13,331 nt of DNA from Bacteroidota bacterium (GTDB lineage Bacteria; Zhuqueibacterota; Zhuqueibacteria; Zhuqueibacterales; Geothermadaptataceae): assembly GCA_011375275.1 (NCBI GenBank), contig DRLW01000458.1:1-13331 (forward strand), given 5' to 3'. Numbering within the stretch: position 1 is the stretch's first letter; each line of letters begins with the position of its first letter. The position numbers and the translations under genes were made by a program. Positions 6,804 to 13,227 of the stretch are shown one piece after another. Under the pieces are notes generated by a model. That model was not told the origin of the DNA. It made no database searches and worked only from the letters and a program-made list of their open reading frames with translations.

Positions 6804-9530
6804 TCAATCAGCCAGCCAGCGCTGCAGATAGTCCTGCTGCCCGAATGCGCTCATAAACTGCGTCAGGCTGGTCTGATCGGTGATATCCACATAAGCAATC
6901 AGATCGTCAGCCTCAGCCTGGATCATATCCCGAATCGTCTCCGGGGCGAGATTTTTTTCCCGGGAGGCTTTCAAGACAGCCACGGCAAAGGGCTTGTCAT
7001 AGGCTGTTTTCAAAGCTTTATACAAATATTGAAAATAATCCAGATTTTCTCGCGTGGTCGCTTCGATCAGCAAGACATAACCAGCGAAACCCGCCCCCAG
7101 CGTGTCGATCAAGCGCGTAAACTGCTGATCACTGGACACACCGACGATTTTTGCTCCCGAACCATCAGCGAGGTCATGCTCCCCAATACCGAGATAACTG
7201 CCGGCTTCGGCCTTGAGCCGGATAACGCTGTTTCCCTTCGACAGAGCAGCGACAAAACCATGTATGCCACCCGGATTTCTTCCCAGTATGACGATCTTCC
7301 CGGGTGTACTTTCGGCAAAGCCAACCAACCGCGCAAGGCTTTCGGTGATCTTTGCGTCGCTCTGCCCATCAAAAGCCCTGCCCGGGCTGGCAGGCGTGCG
7401 CAAAGCTTCATCCGCCGGGATGAGATGATCGAGGTCCGGGAATTCCGCGCGGGGCTTCTCTTTCGCTTTGCTCTCCTTCTCAACAGGCTCCAGCCCCTGG
7501 CGGGCGGGCGGAATATCGTAAATACGCTCCCGCGGCGGTGAAATATCCTGCTCCGCAGCCGGCGGCTGCTCCTGCAACGGGGTGATCTCCGGAATCGTTA
7601 CCGGCCGTTTTGGCTCTTCTTCACGAGGCGCCGGCGCAACCGGTTTTGCTGAAGGCGGTTCTTTCTTGTCTCCGGGACGACCATAACTGCGCAAGGGGAA
7701 GGTAAACTGAGTGTTTTTTTCCAGCTTCTTCCCGAATGTATTCGGTGAGCTTTTGGCTATATGCGTCTCTTTGCTGAGCGGATTGACAAAAGATTTCTGA
7801 ACATCACCGGCATCGTCGAGAGACGGCGCAGGAGGCAGCTCAGCCCTTTCCTCCCTCTCCGGTTCGCTTTTCGCCACAGGTTCGCTCCGGGGCTTCGGCT
7901 GCAGTTGTGATGCGGGCTGGGGCGTTGTTTCACCGTAAACGGGCGGTGGAGTGGGGTCTTCCTCAGCGCCGGCTTCCTGAAACTTGGCAAGCGCTTCGAG
8001 GATATCGAGATCCGGTGCAATCTCCCGCGAAGCCATGGGTTCCGGCACGCTGCTTCTTTCATCCGTAGTCAGCTCGGCGGATAGTTGCGCGGGGGAATCT
8101 GTATGAAAAACTTCAAGGTCCGGCTCTGCCTGCTCAGCGTCGCTCGCGGGCGTATCTTCGGTCAACAGTGCCTGCATTTCCGGTGAATCGAGCAGAAAAT
8201 CGCCTGCGTCTTCCTGCACAGCCTCTGCCGGTTCAGACTCTGTTTTGGGTTCGCTACCATTGCCATTCACTTCTTCCCGGATTTCAGGCAGCGAGGGGTC
8301 GTGAGGGCTATGGGGACGCTCCTCTGTCTTTTCTTCCTGCTCTTCAGGCCGTGCAGCAGCATCACCCGGCACCTGCGTTTCTTCCGGCAGGGGTGGAAAG
8401 TCGTCGTGCTCAAACTCAGATTCATACTCAGACGATCCATTGGCAAAAGTGATGCTGTCAGAAGCAGGGGAGTCGATAAAATTCTGGAACATGCTGGCAG
8501 TGTCATCTTCGCCGGCACTGCTGTCATCAGCCTCATCGCGAACACTGCCGCGAATCTTGATTTCCGGGGCTGCAGAGTCCGAGGCCTTCCCCGGGGCGAT
8601 AAACCCCTGCTGGTACAGACGTACGAGCTTCTTCAATGTTTTCAGATCATCATAGATGCTTTCATCGATGAGCTTCATGATATCTCGGCGGCCATCGATG
8701 AGCGTGATCAGCTTCGCAACATCGGGGGAGAGTTCTTTCTGCCGCAGAATCTGCTTGAAGCGATCGGTGAGAACGAAAGTGGTCTCAGGGGAGGGGAGTT
8801 CATGAAATAAGCTCTCGCGCTCTTCCATCCTCTTGAATCCCTGCAGCAGCAAGCCAAGGTTGCTGACAGAGATGGTATCCTGAACATCGACCTTTTTAAA
8901 CGTCATGATGAAATGGCCGCTTTTCCACGGCAACATCTGGTACACAGCCTTTTCTGCCTTCAATGTCCCGATAGAGGCATGCACCACTGCGCCGTCCCGA
9001 AAATAGATTTCACCATTGCGATTGTGTTCGTTATAAACATTTAAAACGCCGGACTTGCGCTCGACGCCAAAATTTTCGATCAGATCGATGACACTGTGCT
9101 CTTCCAGCCTGCCAGCGAGTTTTTTTGCCTCACCCCCCTCGCGGCCTTGCACGCGTTGCAACCGCCGTAAAATCATACGTATGCGGGCGATCACCTCCTT
9201 GACGTGCAGGGGCTTGATCATGTAATCCTTGACACCGCCACGCAAACTGCGCACACGGTCCTGTATCTCCCGGCGGTTGGTGAGAAACATGATCGGGATC
9301 GCGGCCGAATCAGGAGATTCTTTTAATTTTTCCAGCAGTTGAAAGCCGTCCATATCCGGCAGGCTGACTTCGGAGAGGATGATATCGGGCGGGTCCTGAG
9401 CGATAGTCTCCAGCGCCTGCATGCCGTCAGATGCAGTCATGACATCAAAGCCGGAGGATTCCAGGCTGTCACGCAATATTTGCAGATTTTTCGGGTCTGC
9501 ATCGATGACAAGGATGCTGGGATTTTCCAT
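6804..9530 (-). CDS. Pseudo-receiver, DUF4388 (PATAN), long acidic linker and GTPase-like domain protein
   Basis: A 908-aa multidomain protein. Residues 4-123 are a receiver with D10/D12, T84 and K106 in MIKPL. The phosphoacceptor place in DIILSEVSLPDMDG is Glu (E54). Residues about 136-240 are a DUF4388/PATAN domain (LEEHSVIDLIENFGVERKSGVLNV...GEIYFRDGAVVHASIGTLKAEKAV). Residues about 270-313 are the helical repeat that follows it. Residues about 315-725 form a low-complexity linker rich in Glu, Pro, Ala and Ser. Residues about 743-895 resemble a small GTPase without a working P-loop (GRNPGGIHGF where GxxxxGKS/T is expected), with GYVLLIEAT and AYVDITDQTS near the end. No transmembrane segment is seen, so it is probably a cytoplasmic scaffold or signalling hub. 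It is first in a three-gene cassette. The ATG has no strong ribosome-binding site. Confidence 0.85.
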   Translation of the reverse strand: MENPSILVIDADPKNLQILRDSLESSGFDVMTASDGMQALETIAQDPPDIILSEVSLPDMDGFQLLEKLKESPDSAAIPIMFLTNRREIQDRVRSLRGGVKDYMIKPLHVKEVIARIRMILRRLQRVQGREGGEAKKLAGRLEEHSVIDLIENFGVERKSGVLNVYNEHNRNGEIYFRDGAVVHASIGTLKAEKAVYQMLPWKSGHFIMTFKKVDVQDTISVSNLGLLLQGFKRMEERESLFHELPSPETTFVLTDRFKQILRQKELSPDVAKLITLIDGRRDIMKLIDESIYDDLKTLKKLVRLYQQGFIAPGKASDSAAPEIKIRGSVRDEADDSSAGEDDTASMFQNFIDSPASDSITFANGSSEYESEFEHDDFPPLPEETQVPGDAAARPEEQEEKTEERPHSPHDPSLPEIREEVNGNGSEPKTESEPAEAVQEDAGDFLLDSPEMQALLTEDTPASDAEQAEPDLEVFHTDSPAQLSAELTTDERSSVPEPMASREIAPDLDILEALAKFQEAGAEEDPTPPPVYGETTPQPASQLQPKPRSEPVAKSEPEREERAELPPAPSLDDAGDVQKSFVNPLSKETHIAKSSPNTFGKKLEKNTQFTFPLRSYGRPGDKKEPPSAKPVAPAPREEEPKRPVTIPEITPLQEQPPAAEQDISPPRERIYDIPPARQGLEPVEKESKAKEKPRAEFPDLDHLIPADEALRTPASPGRAFDGQSDAKITESLARLVGFAESTPGKIVILGRNPGGIHGFVAALSKGNSVIRLKAEAGSYLGIGEHDLADGSGAKIVGVSSDQQFTRLIDTLGAGFAGYVLLIEATTRENLDYFQYLYKALKTAYDKPFAVAVLKASREKNLAPETIRDMIQAEADDLIAYVDITDQTSLTQFMSAFGQQDYLQRWLAD

Positions 9531-9586
9531 ACGTTTTATCGCTGGGGTTAGGACACAGTGAGGCTAATTTCACGCAAAGTATCTTT

Positions 9587-9615
9587 AAAGTACGCGAAAA
9601 AAGGTCACCAGTCAA
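9587..9615 (-). promoter_or_regulatory. Candidate sigma-70-type promoter for the pseudo-receiver cassette
   Basis: On the minus strand TTGACT (9610-9615) is followed after exactly 17 nt by TACTTT (9587-9592), about 57 nt before the ATG at 9530. The -35 box matches 5 of 6 consensus bases, the -10 box only 3 of 6. This is the best candidate in the 180-bp gap, but it is weak. Confidence 0.35.
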
Positions 9616-9710
9616 GTGAAATTTTGGTGTTTAAATTGAATAGAAATAGGGAAGAAGAGCAGAGGGTATCCACCGCGCCAGGGTATAAAAAGAGGATGTC
9701 GGGCAAAGCC

Positions 9711-9977
9711 TTATTCAGGCTTCACCCGTTTTTTCAAAGACTGTGCAAACCGGACAACCTTCGGCGAGGCCGGCTTGGCGATTTCTGTTTCTAAAATTTC
9801 ATAAAATGCCTGCAGCCTTTTAACCACAGACTGGCAATGGCTGCATGTCAGCATGTGCTGTTCAAACGCCCGATATACGACAGGGTTTTTACGTGCGCGC
9901 AACAGTATTTTTTCGATGCTTTCCTGATCAGGGCAACTGCTGAAGTCCAGACGTCTCAAGCGATTGGGAATTTTCAT
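9711..9977 (-). CDS. Small zinc-finger (anti-sigma ZAS/zf-HC2-like) protein
   Basis: 88 aa, with no membrane segment. The motif H41-x3-C45-x2-C48 (HMLTCSHC), with C15 upstream, matches the Cys/His zinc-binding helix pattern of ZAS-type anti-sigma factors. The flanking sequence (VYRAFEQHMLTC, VVKRLQAFYEILE) is helical, as in that family. It follows the 373-aa sigma-like gene by 81 bp on the same strand, the usual order for a sigma/anti-sigma pair. I therefore infer that it binds and restrains that protein. The short length and lack of a transmembrane helix indicate a soluble cytoplasmic regulator, possibly redox-sensitive through the cysteines. The start ATG at 9975-9977 has a poor Shine-Dalgarno and lies just after a large inverted repeat (9986-10054), which may control its translation. 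Confidence 0.7.
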   Translation of the reverse strand: MKIPNRLRRLDFSSCPDQESIEKILLRARKNPVVYRAFEQHMLTCSHCQSVVKRLQAFYEILETEIAKPASPKVVRFAQSLKKRVKPE

Positions 9978-9985
9978 AAGACTCT

Positions 9986-10054
9986 ACGCAAGGTTGGTAT
10001 GCCGTTTTTTGATTCTTCGTAGAAGAATGTACGAACATAACCAACCTTTGGCGT
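9986..10054 (-). promoter_or_regulatory. Large inverted repeat / nested hairpin before the zinc-finger gene
   Basis: Arms at 9986-9998 (ACGCAAGGTTGGT) and 10040-10054 (ACCAACCTTTGGCGT) are complementary apart from small bulges. Nested between them is a perfect 7-bp hairpin, ATTCTTC-GTA-GAAGAAT (10012-10028). As minus-strand RNA this would fold almost the whole intercistronic spacer and bring one arm to within 8 nt of the start codon at 9977. There is no T-run after the outer stem, so it is not a standard terminator. It could be a processing site, a translational control structure or a protein-binding site. Confidence 0.6.
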
Positions 10055-10058
10055 AAAA

Positions 10059-11180
10059 TCAAAGCAAATCTTTTAGATATTCCCGAAACCACTTCTTTGT
10101 GAGCTTGCCGAGATACTCAAAAATCGTCCTTTCTTCGCGGCGATATTGCTTCTGCGTCAGGTGCGGCATATACTTGCGCAGATGTCGAAAATAGCTTTCG
10201 ATCTTCTTGCTGTGCGTGATGTCATCAAGAACATCGGCAAGTGTGCGGTAGTAAATATCCCCTTTTTCCTGGCTGATCTTCCCTGATGCAACGTATTGAT
10301 TCTGAATTTTTGCCTCGATCTTTTTCAGAACGTTTTTCTTCGCCCGGGCTATTTCCTGCATGCGAACATAGTCCAACGGCGAAACTTCCTCGAACTGTGA
10401 CAACAAACGCGTGCGCACAACCTCTAAATTGGTGTGCCGGATCAATCGGGCGATGACGTCTGTCGGCAGGCAGTTCTGAAAACGTTCATCTTCCCCGACA
10501 ACGGCCAGCATCTTGCGGATACTGGAGGAGACATGATCCTTCGGGTTGTAGTTGTCGAGATACTGGCTACGCAGTACCTTCTCCGGAATGGTGGGCTTGT
10601 CCTTGCGCAGATAAACTTCATCCAGAACCGGAGCGGTTTCTGTGTAAGAGGCAGTTGCCCCGTCCATCATCTCACCGGCAAGCTCGACTTCCTCGGTCAC
10701 CGGTGCAAAATAGATGTACTCGCGACCCATCTCGCGAAAAGTTTGTAAATCCGCGGCATTCTTGACAGCTACGCGGATATTGCGGATGATTTTGGCGCCT
10801 TCCGGGTCCCGCTCTTTAAAGATCCGCGAAAGCTCCTGTTTGGTTTTTTTGATCACCAGGCGGCGCAAGAGAACGAGCAGCTCAACATCATCAGGAGCCG
10901 GCACTTTCTCCAGATGAGGTTCAAAGTAACGCTTCAACTGCGTGAACTCATCCTGATCATTGCGCATGAACAGGCCGGCAACGCAGTCAATCGCCATGTC
11001 TTCAAGCTCTGTACTCCTTTGCTTTCTTTCCCAGCGAATATGCTTTCCGATTACCTCCTGATATTTCAGATAACTGAGGGAAATCTTTTGTACAAGGCTG
11101 ACGAAATGTGTTAATTCCTGCTGCGTATAATTCCCTGAGCAAATTTTGGGGATGAGGGTAACAAGGTTGCTTTTTTCCAT
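10059..11180 (-). CDS. Putative sigma-factor-like or regulatory protein, function unassigned
   Basis: 373 aa, soluble, rich in Lys, Arg and Glu, and predicted mostly helical. I do not recognise it firmly. The segment ELEDMAIDCVAGLF and the adjoining arginine-rich helices vaguely recall sigma region 2 (the DLxQExFxRL pattern). Two observations favour a regulator of this type: the zinc-finger anti-sigma-like gene lies just downstream, and a sigma-54 promoter lies upstream. The C-terminal third (about 290-373) is strongly basic, ending YLGKLTKKWFREYLKDLL, and could bind nucleic acid. No clear region 4 helix-turn-helix is visible, so a different nucleic-acid-binding role is possible. Start choice: the frame is open to a TTG at 11243, but that codon lies inside the predicted -12 box. 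The ATG at 11178-11180 (MEKSNLVTLIPK) is preferred; an ATG at 11192 is the alternative. Confidence 0.6.
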   Translation of the reverse strand: MEKSNLVTLIPKICSGNYTQQELTHFVSLVQKISLSYLKYQEVIGKHIRWERKQRSTELEDMAIDCVAGLFMRNDQDEFTQLKRYFEPHLEKVPAPDDVELLVLLRRLVIKKTKQELSRIFKERDPEGAKIIRNIRVAVKNAADLQTFREMGREYIYFAPVTEEVELAGEMMDGATASYTETAPVLDEVYLRKDKPTIPEKVLRSQYLDNYNPKDHVSSSIRKMLAVVGEDERFQNCLPTDVIARLIRHTNLEVVRTRLLSQFEEVSPLDYVRMQEIARAKKNVLKKIEAKIQNQYVASGKISQEKGDIYYRTLADVLDDITHSKKIESYFRHLRKYMPHLTQKQYRREERTIFEYLGKLTKKWFREYLKDLL

Positions 11181-11238
11181 AAAACTGCCCATTCTCCAAG
11201 GTGCGTGATTATCCCGTTCCAATTGACGACACCCTTTG

Positions 11239-11254
11239 GGCAAATACTATACCA
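11239..11254 (-). promoter_or_regulatory. Sigma-54 (-24/-12) promoter
   Basis: Minus-strand TGGTATAGTATTTGCC matches the sigma-54 consensus TGGCAYRNNNNTTGCW. It has the GG and GC dinucleotides, with exactly 10 nt between them, and TTGC intact. Transcription would start near 11228, giving a leader of about 50 nt to the ATG at 11180. The adjacent gene on the other side encodes a sigma-54 activator. Confidence 0.72.
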
Positions 11255-11354
11255 CCTGCGGAAAGTTTTTTTTTGTGGATTTTTTGCTGCTCAGGCAGGA
11301 GAAATGTTGCAGTTTGATAAAATAAAAATCGCGCTGGAAATTCTAACGTCTTTG

Positions 11355-11374
11355 GCTGAGACAAGTGTCTCAGC
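11355..11374. promoter_or_regulatory. Candidate enhancer (upstream activating sequence) palindrome
   Basis: GCTGAGACAAGTGTCTCAGC has two perfect 9-bp arms around a 2-bp centre. The centre lies about 135 bp upstream of the predicted start site of the sigma-54 promoter, a normal distance for binding of an NtrC-type dimer. The 2-bp centre is too tight for a good RNA hairpin loop, and no T-run follows directly, so a protein-binding site is more likely than a terminator. An AT-rich stretch (11314-11329) with a TATCAA string on the minus strand lies between palindrome and promoter and may help looping. Confidence 0.6.
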
Positions 11375-11436
11375 GTGATTCAGAGCCGTTTTTTTCTGCG
11401 CGATGCGTTTTGGTCGGTATATTCTCTGGATAGAAT

Positions 11437-11464
11437 AAAAAAAAGCCCGCGCTCAGGCGGGCTT
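11437..11464 (-). terminator. Intrinsic terminator of the NtrC-type regulator gene
   Basis: On the minus strand an 8-bp perfect stem (AAGCCCGC/GCGGGCTT) with a 6-nt loop CTGAGC runs straight into eight T. It lies about 50 bp after the stop at 11516 and separates this gene from the sigma-54-promoted unit downstream. Confidence 0.93.
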
Positions 11465-11515
11465 CATACTGTCACATCTGCTGTGTTTGCCACACAATCC
11501 ATCAGAGCCCCTGCC

Positions 11516-12895
11516 CTACTTTACCATGGGCAGGCCATACTTCTTGGCCTTGCGGTAAATCGTCGCCCGGCCGATACCGAGCTTTTTGGCTGTCTTCGAG
11601 ATATTCCCTTCGCATTCGAGCAGGGCCTGGCGCAACGCTTCCTCTTCCAGCTTCTCAATCCAGCTCGACAGCGTCGCATCCTTTTCATACATCTTCTTCT
11701 CACCGATGGCCCGCACCGAATTGGGCAGGTCCTTGGGAGTAATCTCACCGGTGGTCGCCAGCAGCACGGCCCGTTCCATGGCGTTTTCCAATTCGCGCAC
11801 GTTCCCTGGCCAGTTGTATGCCATCAGCAGCTCGAGGGCATCAGGGGCAATACCCTCAATTTCCTTGCCTTCCTGCGCCCCATATTTGTCGAGAAAATAC
11901 GCTGCCAGCAGAGGGATGTCCTCTTTACGCTCCCGCAGTGCGGGCAGCTTGATCGGGAAAACAGAAATCCGGTAATAGATATCTTCGCGGAACTGGCCGT
12001 TCTTGACCGCTTCTTCAAGGTCAACATTGGTCGCTGAAATCACCCGCACATCGACGTTGACCAGCTCATTGCCCCCAACACGCTCGAACTCACGCTCCTG
12101 AAGAACACGCAGGAGCTTGGCCTGAGTCATCTGACTCATCAGACCGATTTCATCGAGAAAGATCGTACCGCCGTTGGCGATTTCAAACTTTCCGATACGC
12201 TTGCCACTGGCACCGGTAAATGCTCCTTTTTCGTGCCCGAAGAGCTCGCTTTCAAGCAGGGATTCCGGCAGCGCCGAACAGTTCACCGCAACAAAGGGCT
12301 TGTTCGCCCGCTTCTGGCCCTGATAGTGTATCGCACGCGCGATCAGTTCTTTGCCTGTTCCGCTCTCGCCCTGGATCAGCACCGTGACATTGCTGTCGAT
12401 GATCTTCTCCATGGCCCGAAAGACTTCCTGCATGCGGCCGCTCTGGCCGATGATATTGTCAAAGTTATATTTACTGCGCAACTCTGAGCGCAGCTCGTTG
12501 ATCTCCTTCTGCAGCGAACTGGTCATCAACGCATTTTTCACCGTCACCAGCAGACGGTCGCTGGCAAAAGGCTTGGTGATAAAATCATACGCCCCCAACT
12601 TCATCGACTGCACCGCTTTTTCGATGGTGGCGTGTGCAGACATCATCACCACCGGAATGCGCGGTTCGATATCCCGCAAGCGCTTCAATGTCTCGATACC
12701 GTCGATCCCGGGCATCTGGATGTCGAGCAGGATCAGATCCGGCAGCTCTTCACCGATGATCTTCAAACAGGCCTCTCCACTGGTCGCAGTACGGACGTCG
12801 TACTCCTTGGCTTTCCGGAGGTTGATCTCGATCATTTTTCCGATATTTTTATCATCATCGACGACCAGGATAGAGTATTTCGAAGTGCTGCTCAC
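11516..12895 (-). CDS. NtrC-family sigma-54-dependent response regulator
   Basis: 459 aa from the chosen GTG. Residues 6-122 are an intact receiver: acidic cluster VVDDD (12-15), phosphoacceptor D58 in LLDIQMPG, S86 and K108. The AAA+ domain spans about 146-380, with Walker A GESGTGKE (176-183), the sigma-54 contact loop GAFTGA (224-229), Walker B TIFLDEIG (244-251) and FRED..YYR arginine region near 302-309. A Fis-type helix-turn-helix (GNISKTAKKLGIGRATIYRKAKKYGL) closes the protein. When phosphorylated by a histidine kinase it should oligomerise at an enhancer and open sigma-54 promoters. No kinase gene is present in the window. Start: GTG at 12893-12895 with GGAG 9 nt upstream; the TTG at 12910 overlaps that site and is rejected. 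The gene is monocistronic, since a strong terminator follows it. Confidence 0.95.
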   Translation of the reverse strand: MSSTSKYSILVVDDDKNIGKMIEINLRKAKEYDVRTATSGEACLKIIGEELPDLILLDIQMPGIDGIETLKRLRDIEPRIPVVMMSAHATIEKAVQSMKLGAYDFITKPFASDRLLVTVKNALMTSSLQKEINELRSELRSKYNFDNIIGQSGRMQEVFRAMEKIIDSNVTVLIQGESGTGKELIARAIHYQGQKRANKPFVAVNCSALPESLLESELFGHEKGAFTGASGKRIGKFEIANGGTIFLDEIGLMSQMTQAKLLRVLQEREFERVGGNELVNVDVRVISATNVDLEEAVKNGQFREDIYYRISVFPIKLPALRERKEDIPLLAAYFLDKYGAQEGKEIEGIAPDALELLMAYNWPGNVRELENAMERAVLLATTGEITPKDLPNSVRAIGEKKMYEKDATLSSWIEKLEEEALRQALLECEGNISKTAKKLGIGRATIYRKAKKYGLPMVK

Positions 12896-12904
12896 GTGGT
12901 AAGG

Positions 12905-12908
12905 CTCC
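12905..12908 (-). promoter_or_regulatory. Ribosome-binding site fixing the NtrC-type regulator start
   Basis: GGAG lies 9 nt before the GTG at 12895 and overlaps the upstream in-frame TTG at 12908-12910, so the GTG is the likely initiator. Confidence 0.65.
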
Positions 12909-12910
12909 AA

Positions 12911-12973
12911 CTTAGGGGGATTTCTGATTTAGCCTGAGGCTTGTATGATCTCTATAATTTCAGGCGATAACAG
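12911..12973. other. Leader and presumed promoter region of the NtrC-type regulator gene
   Basis: A gene-free 60-bp stretch between the regulator start and the right mobile repeat. It holds a small palindrome, AGCCTGAGGCT (12931-12941), and a minus-strand TATAGA (12951-12956), but no matching -35 box at normal spacing. If the promoter is here, its upstream part lies in or next to the mobile repeat. Confidence 0.35.
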
Positions 12974-12982
12974 CTTGACTAT

Positions 12983-13218
12983 TCTGGTTATCCACTTAAC
13001 TCAGCACGGTTGCATTTTTCCAAAACAGACCGTGTGACAACAGCACGTGCCTGCCCCCGAGCCGTCATTCCGGTTTCCCCGCAGGGGAAGACCGGAATCT
13101 CCTTGACTCTGGCATATGACCGAAAAGATGAGATCCCGGCACTGCGCTTCGCTTGGCCGGGATGACAGATGCCGGTGTCCGGGCAGGCCCGGTTAGTTGA
13201 GTTAAATGGATACTCCGA
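12983..13218 (+). mobile_element. MITE-like non-autonomous mobile repeat, right copy
   Basis: About 236 bp, matching the reverse complement of 144-372 over nearly all its length with scattered substitutions and small indels. Terminal inverted repeats are at 12990-13006 (ATCCACTTAACTCAGCA) and 13195-13211 (14 of 17 pair). It is flanked by an exact 9-bp direct repeat, CTTGACTAT, at 12974-12982 and 13219-13227. This differs from the duplication at the left copy, so the two inserted independently. The same two internal hairpins are kept (CCGG/CCCC type near 13065-13102, and ATCCCGGC...GCCGGGAT near 13134-13164). The 98-aa frame across it has no protein-like character. Confidence 0.85.
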
Positions 13219-13227
13219 CTTGACTAT

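Noticed and set aside
5610..7541. Two long plus-strand open frames (299 and 332 aa)
   Set aside because: They are antisense to the receiver/PATAN genes, where domain order and coupling support the minus strand. They lack start signals and domain features.
9640..9670. Sigma-54-like TGGATACCCTCTGC upstream of the pseudo-receiver cassette
   Set aside because: The GG to GC spacing is 9 nt instead of 10, and sigma-54 promoters tolerate this poorly.
9690..9725. Small hairpin AAGCC/GGCTT at the end of the zinc-finger gene as terminator
   Set aside because: It has only five base pairs, includes the stop codon, and has no adequate T-run.
11181..11243. TTG start for the sigma-like gene
   Set aside because: The codon falls within the -12 box of the predicted sigma-54 promoter and would lie upstream of the transcript start.
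11355..11400. Palindrome read as a plus-strand terminator
   Set aside because: The first long T-run is 13 nt beyond the stem, the loop would be only 2 nt, and no plus-strand gene ends there.
133..13227. CRISPR array or transposase-bearing insertion sequence
   Set aside because: There are no regularly spaced repeats, and no transposase gene is present anywhere in the window.
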